DNA from: Sphingobacterium arenae
Lineage (GTDB): Bacteria > Bacteroidota > Bacteroidia > Sphingobacteriales > Sphingobacteriaceae
Direction: 5' to 3'
Length of the DNA: 64,000 bases
Assembly (NCBI RefSeq): GCF_014692505.1
Contig: NZ_JACNYK010000006.1
Location: forward strand, 124,001-188,000
Below, piece by piece: positions 1-9,209 of the stretch. The translations under genes were made by a program, and so were the position numbers. Position 1 is the stretch's first letter, and the number at the start of each line of letters is the position of its first letter. The notes beneath the pieces are model-generated. The model was not told where the DNA came from, made no database searches, and worked only from the letters and a program-made list of their open reading frames with translations.

Positions 1-1422
1 GCTGAAACGAAATTTTCGACGGCTGTTTCTGATCTCGGCAGAAAGGACTATTTGCCTTTGCTGTATGTTGGGCAAGCTTATATTAAAGCGCCAGAGCCGG
101 ATTATACAAAAGCAATTGAGTATTTGACACAGGCGAAAGAAAAAAATCAAAAGGATCCGGATATATTGATTGCCTTAGGTGATGCGTATGCGGGTATGGG
201 CGAAAGTAGCCAAGCGTTTGTAAGTTACCGCGACGCGGAATATCTTGATGAGAGTTTGCTAGCCCCAAAAATTGGACAGGCATTGATCTCGAGACGGGCA
301 CAGGCGTATGATGTGGTCATCGAGTCGTTGACGAAGCTCTCGAGTGAGAACCCGGATTATGCTCCGCTATACCGTGAGCTTGCAGAAACGTATTATTTGT
401 CGTCGTTAAAAGCGCCAGAGGATGACTATCGTGAAATCAACCAGAAAGCCTTGGAATTTTATCAAAAATACCTAAGCTTAACGGGAGATGCTACCGTAGA
501 GGCGAAAACGCGTTACGCTGACTTCTTGGTGTATTCTGGTAACTATGAAGAATTGAAGACTGTTGCTGAAGAACTGGCGAATATGCCGGGTGTAGATGCT
601 AAGGTTTACCGTTATTTGGGTTATATTGCCTATAACCAAGATAAGGATTACGCGAAAGCTGCTGAGAATATGAATATCTTATTCGAAAAAGTACAACCGG
701 AACGTTTGATCCCGCGTGACTATTTGTACGCTGGTTTGGCGAACTTGAGTGCGGGTGATACCACAAAAGGCGAGGAGTTGTTAAAACAAGCGGTGGAGAA
801 GCAAACGGCGGAAGACAATTTGGAAACAGAGATTGCGGAAACTGCATTCGCTAAATATCAAGATGGTGAGGTCGAAGAAGCGGTTAAAATTTTCCGTATA
901 CCGGCTGCGCAGGATTCGTCTGATTATTACTATGATGCGAACTATTTCATAGGTCTTGGTCAATATACTAAGGGATCGAAATTGGTGTCGCCAGCAGAAG
1001 GCGAAGAAATAACACCGGAATTGGGTGTGCAGAAAATAGCAGCGGCTAAACCGATACTCGATGAGGCGATAAAGTCGTTCGGTATTGTTATTTCAACAGA
1101 TAAAGAGGATGTGAAAAAGAAATATTTGGTAAATTCATTATATTACAAAGGTTTATCTGAACTGGCGTTAGACGGGGTGATGTATGATCCTGAAAATGCG
1201 AAAGGACTTTTTGTAGATTCTTTTACCAGATTGTTGCAAGAAGTGCAGAACACCGAGGTGCCTGAAACGACGGTGAATTCTTACATTGTAGATGCAAATA
1301 ACTATTTAGGTTACTTCTATTATTTGAAGGGCGAAACGGAAAAAGCGAAAGCACATTTTCAAGAAACTATTAAGGTGAGTCCGGAAGACGAATTCGCTGG
1401 GCAATTCGTTGATCAGCTGTAA
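1..1422 (+). CDS. TPR-repeat protein, 3' part (start lies upstream of the window)
   Basis: The frame is open from base 1, so 473 C-terminal residues are visible and the true start is outside the window. The product consists of degenerate tetratricopeptide repeats: helix pairs with small and aromatic residues at TPR positions, for example near the visible N-terminus (AIEYLTQAKEKNQKDPDILI) and in the last unit (AKAHFQETIKVSPED). Such proteins are helical scaffolds for protein-protein contacts. I see no enzymatic motif, and the segment that would carry a signal peptide is not visible. A strong intrinsic terminator 24 bases after the stop separates it from the nuo operon, so it is not co-transcribed with complex I. 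Confidence 0.8.
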   Translation, partial: AETKFSTAVSDLGRKDYLPLLYVGQAYIKAPEPDYTKAIEYLTQAKEKNQKDPDILIALGDAYAGMGESSQAFVSYRDAEYLDESLLAPKIGQALISRRAQAYDVVIESLTKLSSENPDYAPLYRELAETYYLSSLKAPEDDYREINQKALEFYQKYLSLTGDATVEAKTRYADFLVYSGNYEELKTVAEELANMPGVDAKVYRYLGYIAYNQDKDYAKAAENMNILFEKVQPERLIPRDYLYAGLANLSAGDTTKGEELLKQAVEKQTAEDNLETEIAETAFAKYQDGEVEEAVKIFRIPAAQDSSDYYYDANYFIGLGQYTKGSKLVSPAEGEEITPELGVQKIAAAKPILDEAIKSFGIVISTDKEDVKKKYLVNSLYYKGLSELALDGVMYDPENAKGLFVDSFTRLLQEVQNTEVPETTVNSYIVDANNYLGYFYYLKGETEKAKAHFQETIKVSPEDEFAGQFVDQL

Positions 1423-1445
1423 TTTAGAATCATAACAAATAAGAG

Positions 1446-1472
1446 AGGGGCTGTGTACAGCCCCTTTTTTTG
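1446..1472 (+). terminator. Intrinsic terminator after the TPR gene
   Basis: The arms AGGGGCTG and CAGCCCCT form a GC-rich stem with a TGTA loop, followed directly by a run of seven T. It ends the TPR transcript before the nuo promoter. Confidence 0.9.
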
Positions 1473-1486
1473 TGGTGAAAAAATGA

Positions 1487-1494
1487 TATATTTG
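1487..1494 (+). promoter_or_regulatory. Promoter -7 box for the nuo operon
   Basis: TATATTTG matches the Bacteroidetes sigma-ABfr -7 consensus TAnnTTTG and lies 31 bases before the nuoA start, downstream of the terminator. No TTG stands at the usual 19-base spacing, so the -33 element is not convincing. Confidence 0.5.
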
Positions 1495-1525
1495 TTAAAA
1501 AGAGAACAAAACTAGGAACTGAAAT

Positions 1526-1906
1526 ATGGAAAGCGTAACCTTAGAAAGTACTCCTGTAGATTATATTCCCATTCTGATACAATTGGGCGTTGCCGTGGCA
1601 TTTGGTGTATTGACAATTATCGGTACGCATTTGATTGGGCCGAAGGTTCGTACGGAAAATAAATTGGGTGCTTTCGAATCTGGTGTGGAGGTAATCGGTA
1701 ACGCGAGACAACCTTTTTCCGTCAAGTATTTTATGGCCGCCATCTTATTTGTCGTTTTCGATGTGGAGGTTATTTTTATGTATCCTTGGGCGGTTAATTT
1801 TAGAGAAATGGGAATGGATGGTCTTTGGAAAATGGGAATTTTCCTCGGGATTGTCATTCTCGGTTTGGTGTACGAGGTGAAACGCGGAGCGCTGGATTGG
1901 GATTAA
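1526..1906 (+). CDS. nuoA: NADH-quinone oxidoreductase subunit A
   Basis: A membrane subunit of proton-pumping complex I, placed at the junction between the hydrophilic arm and the membrane arm. The 126 residues hold three transmembrane helices (about 13-34, 69-90, 98-118). The conserved loop between helices 1 and 2 contains the FESGVE motif, and the acidic FDVEVIFMYPWA stretch of helix 2 is also present. The length is typical of the family. It is the first gene of the 14-gene nuo operon, with nuoB starting 21 bases after its stop. The identification is secure from both motif and gene order. Confidence 0.96.
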   Translation: MESVTLESTPVDYIPILIQLGVAVAFGVLTIIGTHLIGPKVRTENKLGAFESGVEVIGNARQPFSVKYFMAAILFVVFDVEVIFMYPWAVNFREMGMDGLWKMGIFLGIVILGLVYEVKRGALDWD

Positions 1907-1927
1907 TGCAACAATAACAGAAAAATC

Positions 1928-2482
1928 ATGAGTAAAGTCACATTGGCGGAAGCGCCTCCGGGCGTAGAGGGAGCTGGATTTTTTGCGACATCTTTAGACA
2001 AAGTGATCGGTTTGGCTAGGGCAAATTCCCTATGGCCACTTCCGTTTGCAACATCTTGCTGTGGAATTGAATTTATGGCCACTATGGGATCGACATACGA
2101 TTTGGCCCGTTTTGGTGCAGAACGACCAAGCTTCTCCCCCAGACAAGCTGACATGCTGTTGGTGATGGGGACGATAGCAAAAAAAATGGCGCCGGTCTTA
2201 AAACAGGTGTATACACAGATGGCGGAACCTCGTTGGGTTATTGCTGTCGGAGCTTGTGCCTCTAGTGGAGGGATTTTTGATACCTATTCGGTATTGCAGG
2301 GGATCGATGAGATTATTCCTGTGGATGTATATGTTCCCGGGTGCCCGCCGCGTCCAGAAGCGATATTGGACGGGGTGCTGAAATTACAGGAAATTGTGAA
2401 GAGTGAATCTTTGAACCGTCGGAATACGCCGGAATATAAGGCATTGTTGGAAAAATATGGAATAGTGACAGATAATGGATAA
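1928..2482 (+). CDS. nuoB: NADH-quinone oxidoreductase subunit B (N2 cluster)
   Basis: This peripheral-arm subunit holds the terminal [4Fe-4S] cluster N2, which passes electrons to quinone. The ligands are visible: the tandem Cys44-Cys45 in SCCGIE, Cys110 in VGACASSGG, and Cys139 in VPGCPPRPE. The protein has 184 residues, standard for NuoB. Its 3' end overlaps nuoC by 8 bases, which suggests translational coupling. Confidence 0.97.
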   Translation: MSKVTLAEAPPGVEGAGFFATSLDKVIGLARANSLWPLPFATSCCGIEFMATMGSTYDLARFGAERPSFSPRQADMLLVMGTIAKKMAPVLKQVYTQMAEPRWVIAVGACASSGGIFDTYSVLQGIDEIIPVDVYVPGCPPRPEAILDGVLKLQEIVKSESLNRRNTPEYKALLEKYGIVTDNG

Positions 2483-2978
2483 GCTGGATAATCAAATCGT
2501 AATAAATCGACTGCAGGAACAGTTTGCGGAGCAGGTACGTGTCGTATCGGATCCGCACGGTTTACTGACCGTGGCGACAGAAGCAACGACTATTTTGGAT
2601 TTGCTTGCTTTTGTTAAGGAGGATGAACAGTTACGTTTTAATTACTTGACTGATATTACGGCTGTGCATTATCCAAATGATGAACGGGATTTTTGCGTGG
2701 TGTATCATGTGCATAATTTGCTTCATAATGTGCGTCTACGAATAAAGGTATTTATCAATGGACCTGTGCCGACGATCCCTTCCGCGACTACATTATGGAA
2801 TGGAGCTAACTGGATGGAACGCGAAACGTTTGATTTTTTTGGAGTCGTGTTTGAAGGACACCCTGATTTAAGACGTATTCTGAACATGGACGAATTGGAG
2901 GTGTTTCCGATGCGTAAGGAATATCCGCTGGAGGATCCTAATCGAGTGGATAAGAAAGATTTTTATTTTGGACGTTAA
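2475..2978 (+). CDS. nuoC: NADH-quinone oxidoreductase subunit C (30 kDa)
   Basis: A structural subunit of the peripheral arm of complex I that supports NuoD at the quinone site. The family signature lies in the C-terminal half: WMERETFDFFGVVFEGHPDL, then RRIL and the MRKEYPLED segment. The 167 residues match the single-domain NuoC; it is not fused to NuoD as in enterobacteria. The start overlaps the end of nuoB by 8 bases, and nuoD follows after 18 bases. Confidence 0.95.
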   Translation: MDKLDNQIVINRLQEQFAEQVRVVSDPHGLLTVATEATTILDLLAFVKEDEQLRFNYLTDITAVHYPNDERDFCVVYHVHNLLHNVRLRIKVFINGPVPTIPSATTLWNGANWMERETFDFFGVVFEGHPDLRRILNMDELEVFPMRKEYPLEDPNRVDKKDFYFGR

Positions 2979-2996
2979 ATCCTAAAGAAGACAAAA

Positions 2997-4232
2997 ATGA
3001 GTAAACCGATAACCAAGATAACACCAAATGCAGCCGTATTCTTTGATAACGATCCACAAGATGAGTTAACTACCCTTAATATTGGACCGACACACCCGGC
3101 TACACATGGAGTTTTTCAAAATGTAGTGCAGATTGATGGAGAACGTATTGTGAGCGGTGTCTCTACGATAGGCTATATCCATCGAGCTTTTGAAAAAATT
3201 GCAGAACACCGTCCTTTTTATCAGATAACGCCGTTGACGGATAGGCTGAACTACTGCTCGTCTCCGATAAATAATATGGGTTGGCACATGACAGTGGAGA
3301 AGTTGCTGGACATTGAGCTGCCGAAGCGGGTGCAATATATGCGCGTTATCGTGATGGAATTGGCACGTATAGCGGACCATATCATCTGTAATGGCATCTT
3401 AGGCGTGGATACGGGAGCTTTTTCGGGATTCCTCTATGTGATGCAGGAACGGGAATTTATATACGAAATTTTCGAAGAAATTTGTGGCGCACGTCTGACG
3501 ACTAACATTGGACGTATTGGGGGATTTGAGCGTGATTTTAATGAGATTGCTTTTCATAAAATTGAAGAGTTTTTAAAACGTTTTCCGCCGGTGTTGAAGG
3601 AATTTGAAAATCTGTTTGTCCGTAACCGGATATTTATTGAACGGACATCGGGTGTCGCGGCGGTTACACCGGAAGACGCCTTAAACTACAGTTGGTCGGG
3701 GCCTATTCTCCGGGCTACGGGGGTGGATTATGATGTGCGTTCTACAGCGCCGTATTCATCGTATGAAGAATTTGACTTTGACGTTCCGGTGGGAGCAAAC
3801 GGAGATGTATATGATCGTTTCATGGTACGCAATGAGGAGATGTGGCAATCATTGCGCATTATAGAACAGGCATTGGAAAAAATAAAAAAAGAACCCGCGG
3901 GTGTATTTCATGCTGATGTGCCGGAGTTTTATTTGCCGCCGAAAGAGCAGGTATATACGAATATGGAAGCGCTTATTTATCATTTTAAAATTGTGATGGG
4001 CGAATGGGAAACACCAAAATCTGAAGTGTACCATGCGGTGGAGGGTGGTAATGGTGAATTGGGATTCTACCTTATCCATGATGGAGGGCGCACACCTTAT
4101 CGTTTGCACTTTAGGAGGCCATCTTTTATCAATTACCAGATGTTTGCACCGATGAGTAGTGGGATGCTTATTTCTGATGCGATTATTAATATGAGTAGTT
4201 TAAACGTTATTGCTGGAGAATTAGATGCTTAG
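2997..4232 (+). CDS. nuoD: NADH-quinone oxidoreductase subunit D (49 kDa)
   Basis: The catalytic quinone-site subunit of complex I, homologous to the large subunit of [NiFe] hydrogenases but without the metal ligands. The 411 residues include the signature NIGPTHPATHG near residue 28, which lines the quinone cavity. Also present are the SPINNMGWHMTVEKL and GVDTGAFSGF segments and a C-terminal GGRTPYRLHFRRPSF motif. It stands alone rather than fused to NuoC. Its last 8 bases overlap the nuoE start. Confidence 0.97.
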   Translation: MSKPITKITPNAAVFFDNDPQDELTTLNIGPTHPATHGVFQNVVQIDGERIVSGVSTIGYIHRAFEKIAEHRPFYQITPLTDRLNYCSSPINNMGWHMTVEKLLDIELPKRVQYMRVIVMELARIADHIICNGILGVDTGAFSGFLYVMQEREFIYEIFEEICGARLTTNIGRIGGFERDFNEIAFHKIEEFLKRFPPVLKEFENLFVRNRIFIERTSGVAAVTPEDALNYSWSGPILRATGVDYDVRSTAPYSSYEEFDFDVPVGANGDVYDRFMVRNEEMWQSLRIIEQALEKIKKEPAGVFHADVPEFYLPPKEQVYTNMEALIYHFKIVMGEWETPKSEVYHAVEGGNGELGFYLIHDGGRTPYRLHFRRPSFINYQMFAPMSSGMLISDAIINMSSLNVIAGELDA

Positions 4233-4749
4233 TGTTAAAGAAAATATGGTCGTGGAGTTTAGTGCGCCTCTTTTGGAAAAGTTTGCAGAAGTGGTTACGC
4301 GCTATCCAGATGGTCGACAGAAATCTGCACTTTTACCAATCTTACACTTGGTGCAGGCCGAATATGGATGGCTGAGTGTGGACGCGATGGATAAAGTTGC
4401 GGCTTATTTGAATATAAGACCTATAGAGGTGTACGAAGTTGCTACATTTTATACGATGTTTTTTCTGGAGCCGAAAGGAAAATATGTGTTAGAGATTTGT
4501 CGTACAGGGCCATGTTGCTTGGTAGGAGCTGAACGCATTATGCAGCATATAGAAAATAAATTGGGCGTGAAAGAGGGGGAGGTAACAACGGATGGTTTGT
4601 TCTCGTGGAGGGGAGTGGAGTGTATGGCAGCCTGTGGTTTCGGCCCAGTTTTGCAAATTGGCCCGGAGTACACGTTTTATGAAAACCTGACAGAAGGAAA
4701 AGTGGATCAGTTGATCGATGAATTGAAGCAAAAAGCACAAACGAAATAA
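4225..4749 (+). CDS. nuoE: NADH-quinone oxidoreductase subunit E (N1a [2Fe-2S])
   Basis: The 24 kDa thioredoxin-like subunit of the NADH dehydrogenase module. It binds cluster N1a through Cys92, Cys97, Cys133 and Cys137 (C-x4-C and C-x3-C in ICRTGPCC and ECMAACGFGP). The protein has 174 residues, the usual length. The annotated ATG overlaps nuoD by 8 bases; a second ATG at codon 8 is an alternative start. The presence of nuoE and nuoF shows that this complex oxidises NADH itself, unlike the 11-subunit complexes of some Bacteroidetes that lack this module. Confidence 0.96.
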   Translation: MLSVKENMVVEFSAPLLEKFAEVVTRYPDGRQKSALLPILHLVQAEYGWLSVDAMDKVAAYLNIRPIEVYEVATFYTMFFLEPKGKYVLEICRTGPCCLVGAERIMQHIENKLGVKEGEVTTDGLFSWRGVECMAACGFGPVLQIGPEYTFYENLTEGKVDQLIDELKQKAQTK

Positions 4750-4751
4750 GT

Positions 4752-6098
4752 ATGGCACGTAAGTTATTGTTGGCGCATATTGATGTTCCTGGTATCCATA
4801 CTTTTGATGTGTATCGTCAAAAGGGGGGGTATCGTGCGGTAGAAAAGGCACTTAAATCAATGTCGCCCGACGATGTGGTGGAGGAAGTGAAGAAATCTGG
4901 GCTTCGTGGACGGGGGGGCGCCGGATTCCCGACCGGAATGAAGTGGGGGTTTCTGGCTAAACCGGAAGGTGTTCCACGTTATTTGGTCTGCAATGGAGAC
5001 GAATCGGAACCGGGGACATTTAAGGATCGATTTCTAATGACCTATATTCCGCACTTACTGATAGAGGGGATGATCGTCTCTAGTTACGCATTAGGTGCGC
5101 ATACGTCCTATATTTATATTCGGGGGGAAATGATGCCGCAGATTCGCATTGTGGAAAAAGCGATTGCGGAAGCAAAAGCCGCGGGCTTTTTAGGCAAGAA
5201 TATATTAGGGACAGGTTATGATTTAGAAATACATGTTCAACCTGGAGGGGGCGCTTATATTTGTGGGGAAGAGACAGCTTTGTTGGAATCGCTCGAGGGC
5301 GAAAGAGGTAATCCGCGAATTAAACCGCCGTTTCCTGCGGTCGCAGGGTTGTACGGTTGCCCAACGGTGGTGAACAACGTGGAGTCGATCGCGGCAACTG
5401 TGCCGATTGTAAATGATGGTGGAGAAGAATATGCGAAAATTGGAATAGAACGCAGTACAGGGACGAAGTTGATATCCGCAGGGGGCAATTTAGTGCGTCC
5501 CGGCGTATATGAAATTGAAATGGGCTTATCCATGGAAGAGTTTATCTATTCTGAGGAATATTGCGGTGGTATAGCGAATGGTAGACGCTTGAAGGCGGTG
5601 GTTGCGGGAGGTTCATCGGTACCAATTTTACCGACCCATCTTGCGTTGAAAACAGCAAAAGGAGAACCTCGATTAATGACGTATGAGTCGTTGGCAGATG
5701 GTGGTTTTGTAACGGGTACGGCGATGGGTTCGGGTGGATTCATTGCCTTTGACGAGGATCAATGTATCGTGCGTAACACCTTGAATTTTACCCGTTTTTA
5801 TCACCACGAAAGTTGCGGGCAATGCTCTCCGTGTCGGGAGGGGACGGGTTGGATGGAGAAGGTATTACATAAAATCGAATATGGATATGGAGACATGTCG
5901 GATATTGACTTGTTATGGGATATCCAGAAGAATATTGATGGAAATACCATCTGTCCGTTAGGTGATGCAGCGGCTTGGCCGGTAGCAAGTGCCATACGTC
6001 ATTTCCGAGAGGAATTTGAGTGGCATATACTCCAACCTGAAGAAGCGCAAACAAGAAATTTTGGATTGGTGAGCGAAGGGGTAATGAATCCCGAATAA
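4752..6098 (+). CDS. nuoF: NADH-quinone oxidoreductase subunit F (NADH/FMN site)
   Basis: The 51 kDa subunit that binds NADH and FMN and holds cluster N3. Visible motifs are the NADH-binding GRGGAGFPTGMKW at about residues 53-65 and the FMN-binding CNGDESEPGTFKDR at about 79-92. The N3 ligands are Cys355, Cys358, Cys361 (ESCGQCSPCREGT) and Cys401 (CPLGD). The length of 448 residues is normal. Only two bases separate it from nuoE, and nuoG follows after 11. Confidence 0.97.
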   Translation: MARKLLLAHIDVPGIHTFDVYRQKGGYRAVEKALKSMSPDDVVEEVKKSGLRGRGGAGFPTGMKWGFLAKPEGVPRYLVCNGDESEPGTFKDRFLMTYIPHLLIEGMIVSSYALGAHTSYIYIRGEMMPQIRIVEKAIAEAKAAGFLGKNILGTGYDLEIHVQPGGGAYICGEETALLESLEGERGNPRIKPPFPAVAGLYGCPTVVNNVESIAATVPIVNDGGEEYAKIGIERSTGTKLISAGGNLVRPGVYEIEMGLSMEEFIYSEEYCGGIANGRRLKAVVAGGSSVPILPTHLALKTAKGEPRLMTYESLADGGFVTGTAMGSGGFIAFDEDQCIVRNTLNFTRFYHHESCGQCSPCREGTGWMEKVLHKIEYGYGDMSDIDLLWDIQKNIDGNTICPLGDAAAWPVASAIRHFREEFEWHILQPEEAQTRNFGLVSEGVMNPE

Positions 6099-6109
6099 CG
6101 AAATAAATA

Positions 6110-7120
6110 ATGGCAGACGAAAAATTTAAGATAACGATAGACGGGATTCCGGTCGAAGTAGCGCCGGGAACGACGATATTGAACGCGGCGCGTCAGATCG
6201 GCGGGGATATTGTCCCCCCTGCTATGTGCTACTACTCGACGTTGGAAGGTAGTGGTGGAAAATGCCGTACGTGTTTGGTTAAGGTGTCCAAAGGTTCAGA
6301 GAAGGATCCCCGCCCGATGCCGAAACTGGTTGCTTCTTGTAGAACGACCGTGATGGATGGAATGGAGGTACAGAATATCACTTCACCAGATGTGTTGGAC
6401 GCACGTAAAGGCGTGGTGGAAATGTTGTTGATTAACCATCCTTTGGACTGCCCTGTTTGTGATCAGGCGGGAGAATGTAAACTACAGGATTTGAGTTACG
6501 AACACGGTTTAGCTGAAACGCGCTATGCGTTTAAACGCCGCACGTTTGAGCGCATAGATATTGGTGATAAGATACAGCTGCATATGAATCGTTGTATTTT
6601 ATGCTATCGCTGTGTGTTCGTAGCAGATCAGTTGACGGAAAAACGGGAACACGGTATCATCCATCGGGGGGACCATGCGGAAATATCGACCTTTATCGAA
6701 AATGCGTTGGATAGCGATTTTATTGGGAATGTGATTGACGTATGTCCTGTGGGTGCCTTGACGGATAAAACATTCCGTTTTAAAAGTCGGGTGTGGTTCT
6801 CTAAGCCGGTAGATGCGCACCGTGATTGTCCTACTTGTTCGGGAAAAGTCACGTTATGGTATAAAGGAGAAGAGGTGTTGCGTGTGACAGGCCGTAAAGA
6901 TGAATATAATGAGGTGAAAGAATTTATCTGCGATACTTGTCGTTTTGAGAAAAAGAAAACAGCTGACTGGGTATTGGAGGAACCTACTCCGGTTAGTAAG
7001 CAATCCGTCATCGACGCGAATCACTATGGTATCTTTAATCCGCCACCGGTGATCAAAGAAAATACGCGCTTGCAAGAAGCGAATGAAGAGCAGTTGGCGA
7101 GAACGGAACGTTTAAAATAA
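6110..7120 (+). CDS. nuoG: Short NuoG: iron-sulfur subunit of complex I without the large C-terminal domain
   Basis: This corresponds to the N-terminal part of the 75 kDa subunit and relays electrons from NuoF towards NuoI. Ligands are visible for the [2Fe-2S] cluster N1b (Cys40, Cys52, Cys55, Cys77), for N5 (His110, Cys114, Cys117, Cys123) and for N4 (Cys162, Cys165, Cys168, Cys212). Two more CxxC pairs (Cys240/243 and Cys274/277) resemble the start of the molybdopterin oxidoreductase Fe4S4 domain. The protein then ends at residue 336, whereas full-length NuoG usually has about 700-900 residues. The stop is followed directly by nuoH with no remnant of the missing domain, so this looks like a stable short form rather than a frameshift. 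Confidence 0.9.
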   Translation: MADEKFKITIDGIPVEVAPGTTILNAARQIGGDIVPPAMCYYSTLEGSGGKCRTCLVKVSKGSEKDPRPMPKLVASCRTTVMDGMEVQNITSPDVLDARKGVVEMLLINHPLDCPVCDQAGECKLQDLSYEHGLAETRYAFKRRTFERIDIGDKIQLHMNRCILCYRCVFVADQLTEKREHGIIHRGDHAEISTFIENALDSDFIGNVIDVCPVGALTDKTFRFKSRVWFSKPVDAHRDCPTCSGKVTLWYKGEEVLRVTGRKDEYNEVKEFICDTCRFEKKKTADWVLEEPTPVSKQSVIDANHYGIFNPPPVIKENTRLQEANEEQLARTERLK

Positions 7121-7133
7121 GCAAAGGAAACAC

Positions 7134-8171
7134 ATGGAAGGAGCTTTTATTTTAGAAAAATTGATTTTGGTCGTGATTGTTTTTACGATTTCCTTGGTGA
7201 TAGCGATGTACTCGACCTTGGCAGAACGTAAAATAGCTGGCTTTATGCAGGATCGTTATGGACCAGACCGGGCTGGATTCGGCGGGATTTTACAACCCCT
7301 TTGTGACGGTGGAAAGTTCTTTTTTAAAGAAGAAATTATTCCTGCGGGGGCACATAAACCTCTTTTTATTCTAGGACCTACTTTGGCTATTATCACAGCA
7401 TGTATTAGCTCGGCTGTCATTCCGTGGGGACAGACGCTGAGTATAGGTGGGCGTGAGGTAGTTTTGCAGGTAGCTGATATCAACGTAGGTGTTCTGTATA
7501 TCTTTGGTGTTGTTGCTTTGGGCGTATACGGTATTATGCTTGGTGGTTGGGCGTCAAATAACAAATTCTCGTTAATGGGGGCGGTACGTGCGGCTTCACA
7601 AAGTATTAGCTACGAAATTCCGATGGGGCTTTCTATCATTGCATTATTGATGGTGAGTGGGACCTTATCTATGGGAGATATCGTCGCTCAACAGTCGGGG
7701 TTTGTTAATTGGAATATTTGGGTTCAGCCGTTAGGCTTCTTGATTTTCATGATATGTGCGTTTGCCGAATGTAATCGGGTGCCATTTGACTTACCGGAGT
7801 GCGAGACGGAGCTTATCGGGGGATATCATACCGAATATTCGTCGATGAAACTCGGCTTATATATGTTTTCAGAGTATATCAATATGTTCGTTTCGTCTGC
7901 ACTGATGGCGGCTTTGTACTTCGGTGGATATAACTTTCCTTTTATGTACGAGTTAGGGCTATCGCAAAACTGGATTACGATTATTGGTGTATTGGTTTTC
8001 TTCCTTAAAATCTTTGGGTTTATCTTCTTCTTCATGTGGGTACGATGGACATTGCCACGTTTCCGGTATGATCAGTTGATGGGGCTGGGATGGAAGATAT
8101 TAATTCCGCTGGCGATAGCGAATATTGTCTTGACGGCTGTGGTAATTGTGGTGAAAGATACTTATTTTTAA
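7134..8171 (+). CDS. nuoH: NADH-quinone oxidoreductase subunit H
   Basis: The membrane subunit that forms the quinone entry channel and starts the proton path at the foot of the peripheral arm. The 345 residues hold about eight transmembrane helices. Conserved loops are present: AERKIAGFMQDRYGPDRAG near residue 29, KEEIIPAGAHKPLF, and the acidic FAECNRVPFDLPECETELIGGYHTEYS segment (given here in two parts: FAECNRVPFDLPE and CETELIGGYHTEYS). This segment carries the charged residues that couple quinone reduction to pumping. Confidence 0.97.
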   Translation: MEGAFILEKLILVVIVFTISLVIAMYSTLAERKIAGFMQDRYGPDRAGFGGILQPLCDGGKFFFKEEIIPAGAHKPLFILGPTLAIITACISSAVIPWGQTLSIGGREVVLQVADINVGVLYIFGVVALGVYGIMLGGWASNNKFSLMGAVRAASQSISYEIPMGLSIIALLMVSGTLSMGDIVAQQSGFVNWNIWVQPLGFLIFMICAFAECNRVPFDLPECETELIGGYHTEYSSMKLGLYMFSEYINMFVSSALMAALYFGGYNFPFMYELGLSQNWITIIGVLVFFLKIFGFIFFFMWVRWTLPRFRYDQLMGLGWKILIPLAIANIVLTAVVIVVKDTYF

Positions 8172-8175
8172 GACT

Positions 8176-8700
8176 ATGCAATCTTTATCAAATAGAAAGA
8201 AAGTTATTGAGCAGAAACCCATGAATTTTTGGGAACGTATGTATCTGCCTGCTATTGCCAAGGGATTGGGTATTACGATACGACATTTTTTTAAGAAAAT
8301 CCCTACGGTGAAATATCCAGAGGAACAACGACCTTATTCGAAGAATTTTCGAGGGCTGCACTCGTTAAAGCGCGATGAAGAGGGACGTGAACGCTGTACA
8401 GCCTGTGGCTTATGTGCACTTTCTTGTCCGGCGGAGGCTATTACAATGATAGCTGCGGAGCGAACAAAGGAGGAAGAGAACCTGTACCGTGAGGAAAAAT
8501 ATGCGGCAGTATATGAAATCAATATGCTACGTTGTATTTTTTGTGGTTTATGTGAGGAGGCTTGTCCAAAAGAGGCAATTTATCTGGACGGTCCCCACGT
8601 GACGGCAGATTATTTAAGAAAGGATTTTATTTACGGGAAAGACAAATTGGTCGAGCCGGTATTTGACATTACGAAACTAAACCCGGAAAAAACAAACTAA
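8176..8700 (+). CDS. nuoI: NADH-quinone oxidoreductase subunit I (two [4Fe-4S])
   Basis: A ferredoxin-like subunit that carries clusters N6a and N6b and connects the iron-sulfur chain to NuoB. Two CxxCxxCxxxCP motifs are visible, at Cys74/77/80/84 and Cys120/123/126/130. The 174 residues are typical. The N-terminal region (about 15-45) is amphipathic and would lie on the membrane next to NuoH. The start is 4 bases after nuoH and nuoJ follows after 2, so the genes are tightly packed. Confidence 0.97.
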   Translation: MQSLSNRKKVIEQKPMNFWERMYLPAIAKGLGITIRHFFKKIPTVKYPEEQRPYSKNFRGLHSLKRDEEGRERCTACGLCALSCPAEAITMIAAERTKEEENLYREEKYAAVYEINMLRCIFCGLCEEACPKEAIYLDGPHVTADYLRKDFIYGKDKLVEPVFDITKLNPEKTN

Positions 8701-8702
8701 CC

Positions 8703-9209
8703 ATGTCCCTATTTTATTTTGTAGCTTTTGTGGCTATTTTTTTCGCGTTGATGACGATCTTTACCAAAAATCCGGTACATAGCGTGTTGTATTTGGTTGT
8801 GACGTTTTTTACGCTGACGGTTCATTATATTCTATTGAATGCGCAATTTCTGGCTGTGGTCAATTTTATCGTGTATATGGGAGCGATAATGGTGCTCTTT
8901 TTATTTGTTCTTATGCTGTTGAATCTTAATGAGGATACGGAACCGATGAAGTCCAATCTGGTGAAGATTATGGGGGTTATAGCGGGGATGTGTTTGTTTG
9001 CGACGCTCTTAGGAGCTTTTCGTGTAATCGAACCTTCCAACGAGATTGTAAGTGGAAATACGGATATAGGACTCGTGAAACATTTAGGGAACGTGCTGTT
9101 TAATGAGTTTTTGTTGCCTTTTGAGATTTCAGCGATTTTATTGTTGATCGCCATGATCGGAGCGGTACTATTGGCTAAAAAGGAAGTTAAAGAGATTAAA
9201 AAAGTATAA
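8703..9209 (+). CDS. nuoJ: NADH-quinone oxidoreductase subunit J
   Basis: A membrane subunit of complex I with five predicted helices in 168 residues. Helix 3 contains the conserved VNFIVYMGAIMVLFLFVLML stretch with the glycine that forms a pi-bulge in the family. The C-terminus is lysine-rich (KKEVKEIKKV). Its final base is the first base of the nuoK start codon. Confidence 0.95.
   Translation: MSLFYFVAFVAIFFALMTIFTKNPVHSVLYLVVTFFTLTVHYILLNAQFLAVVNFIVYMGAIMVLFLFVLMLLNLNEDTEPMKSNLVKIMGVIAGMCLFATLLGAFRVIEPSNEIVSGNTDIGLVKHLGNVLFNEFLLPFEISAILLLIAMIGAVLLAKKEVKEIKKV

Noticed and set aside
6110..7120. NuoG as a frameshifted pseudogene
   Set aside because: The stop is followed after 13 bases by nuoH, with no remnant of the large domain in any frame, and the remaining protein has intact cluster motifs.
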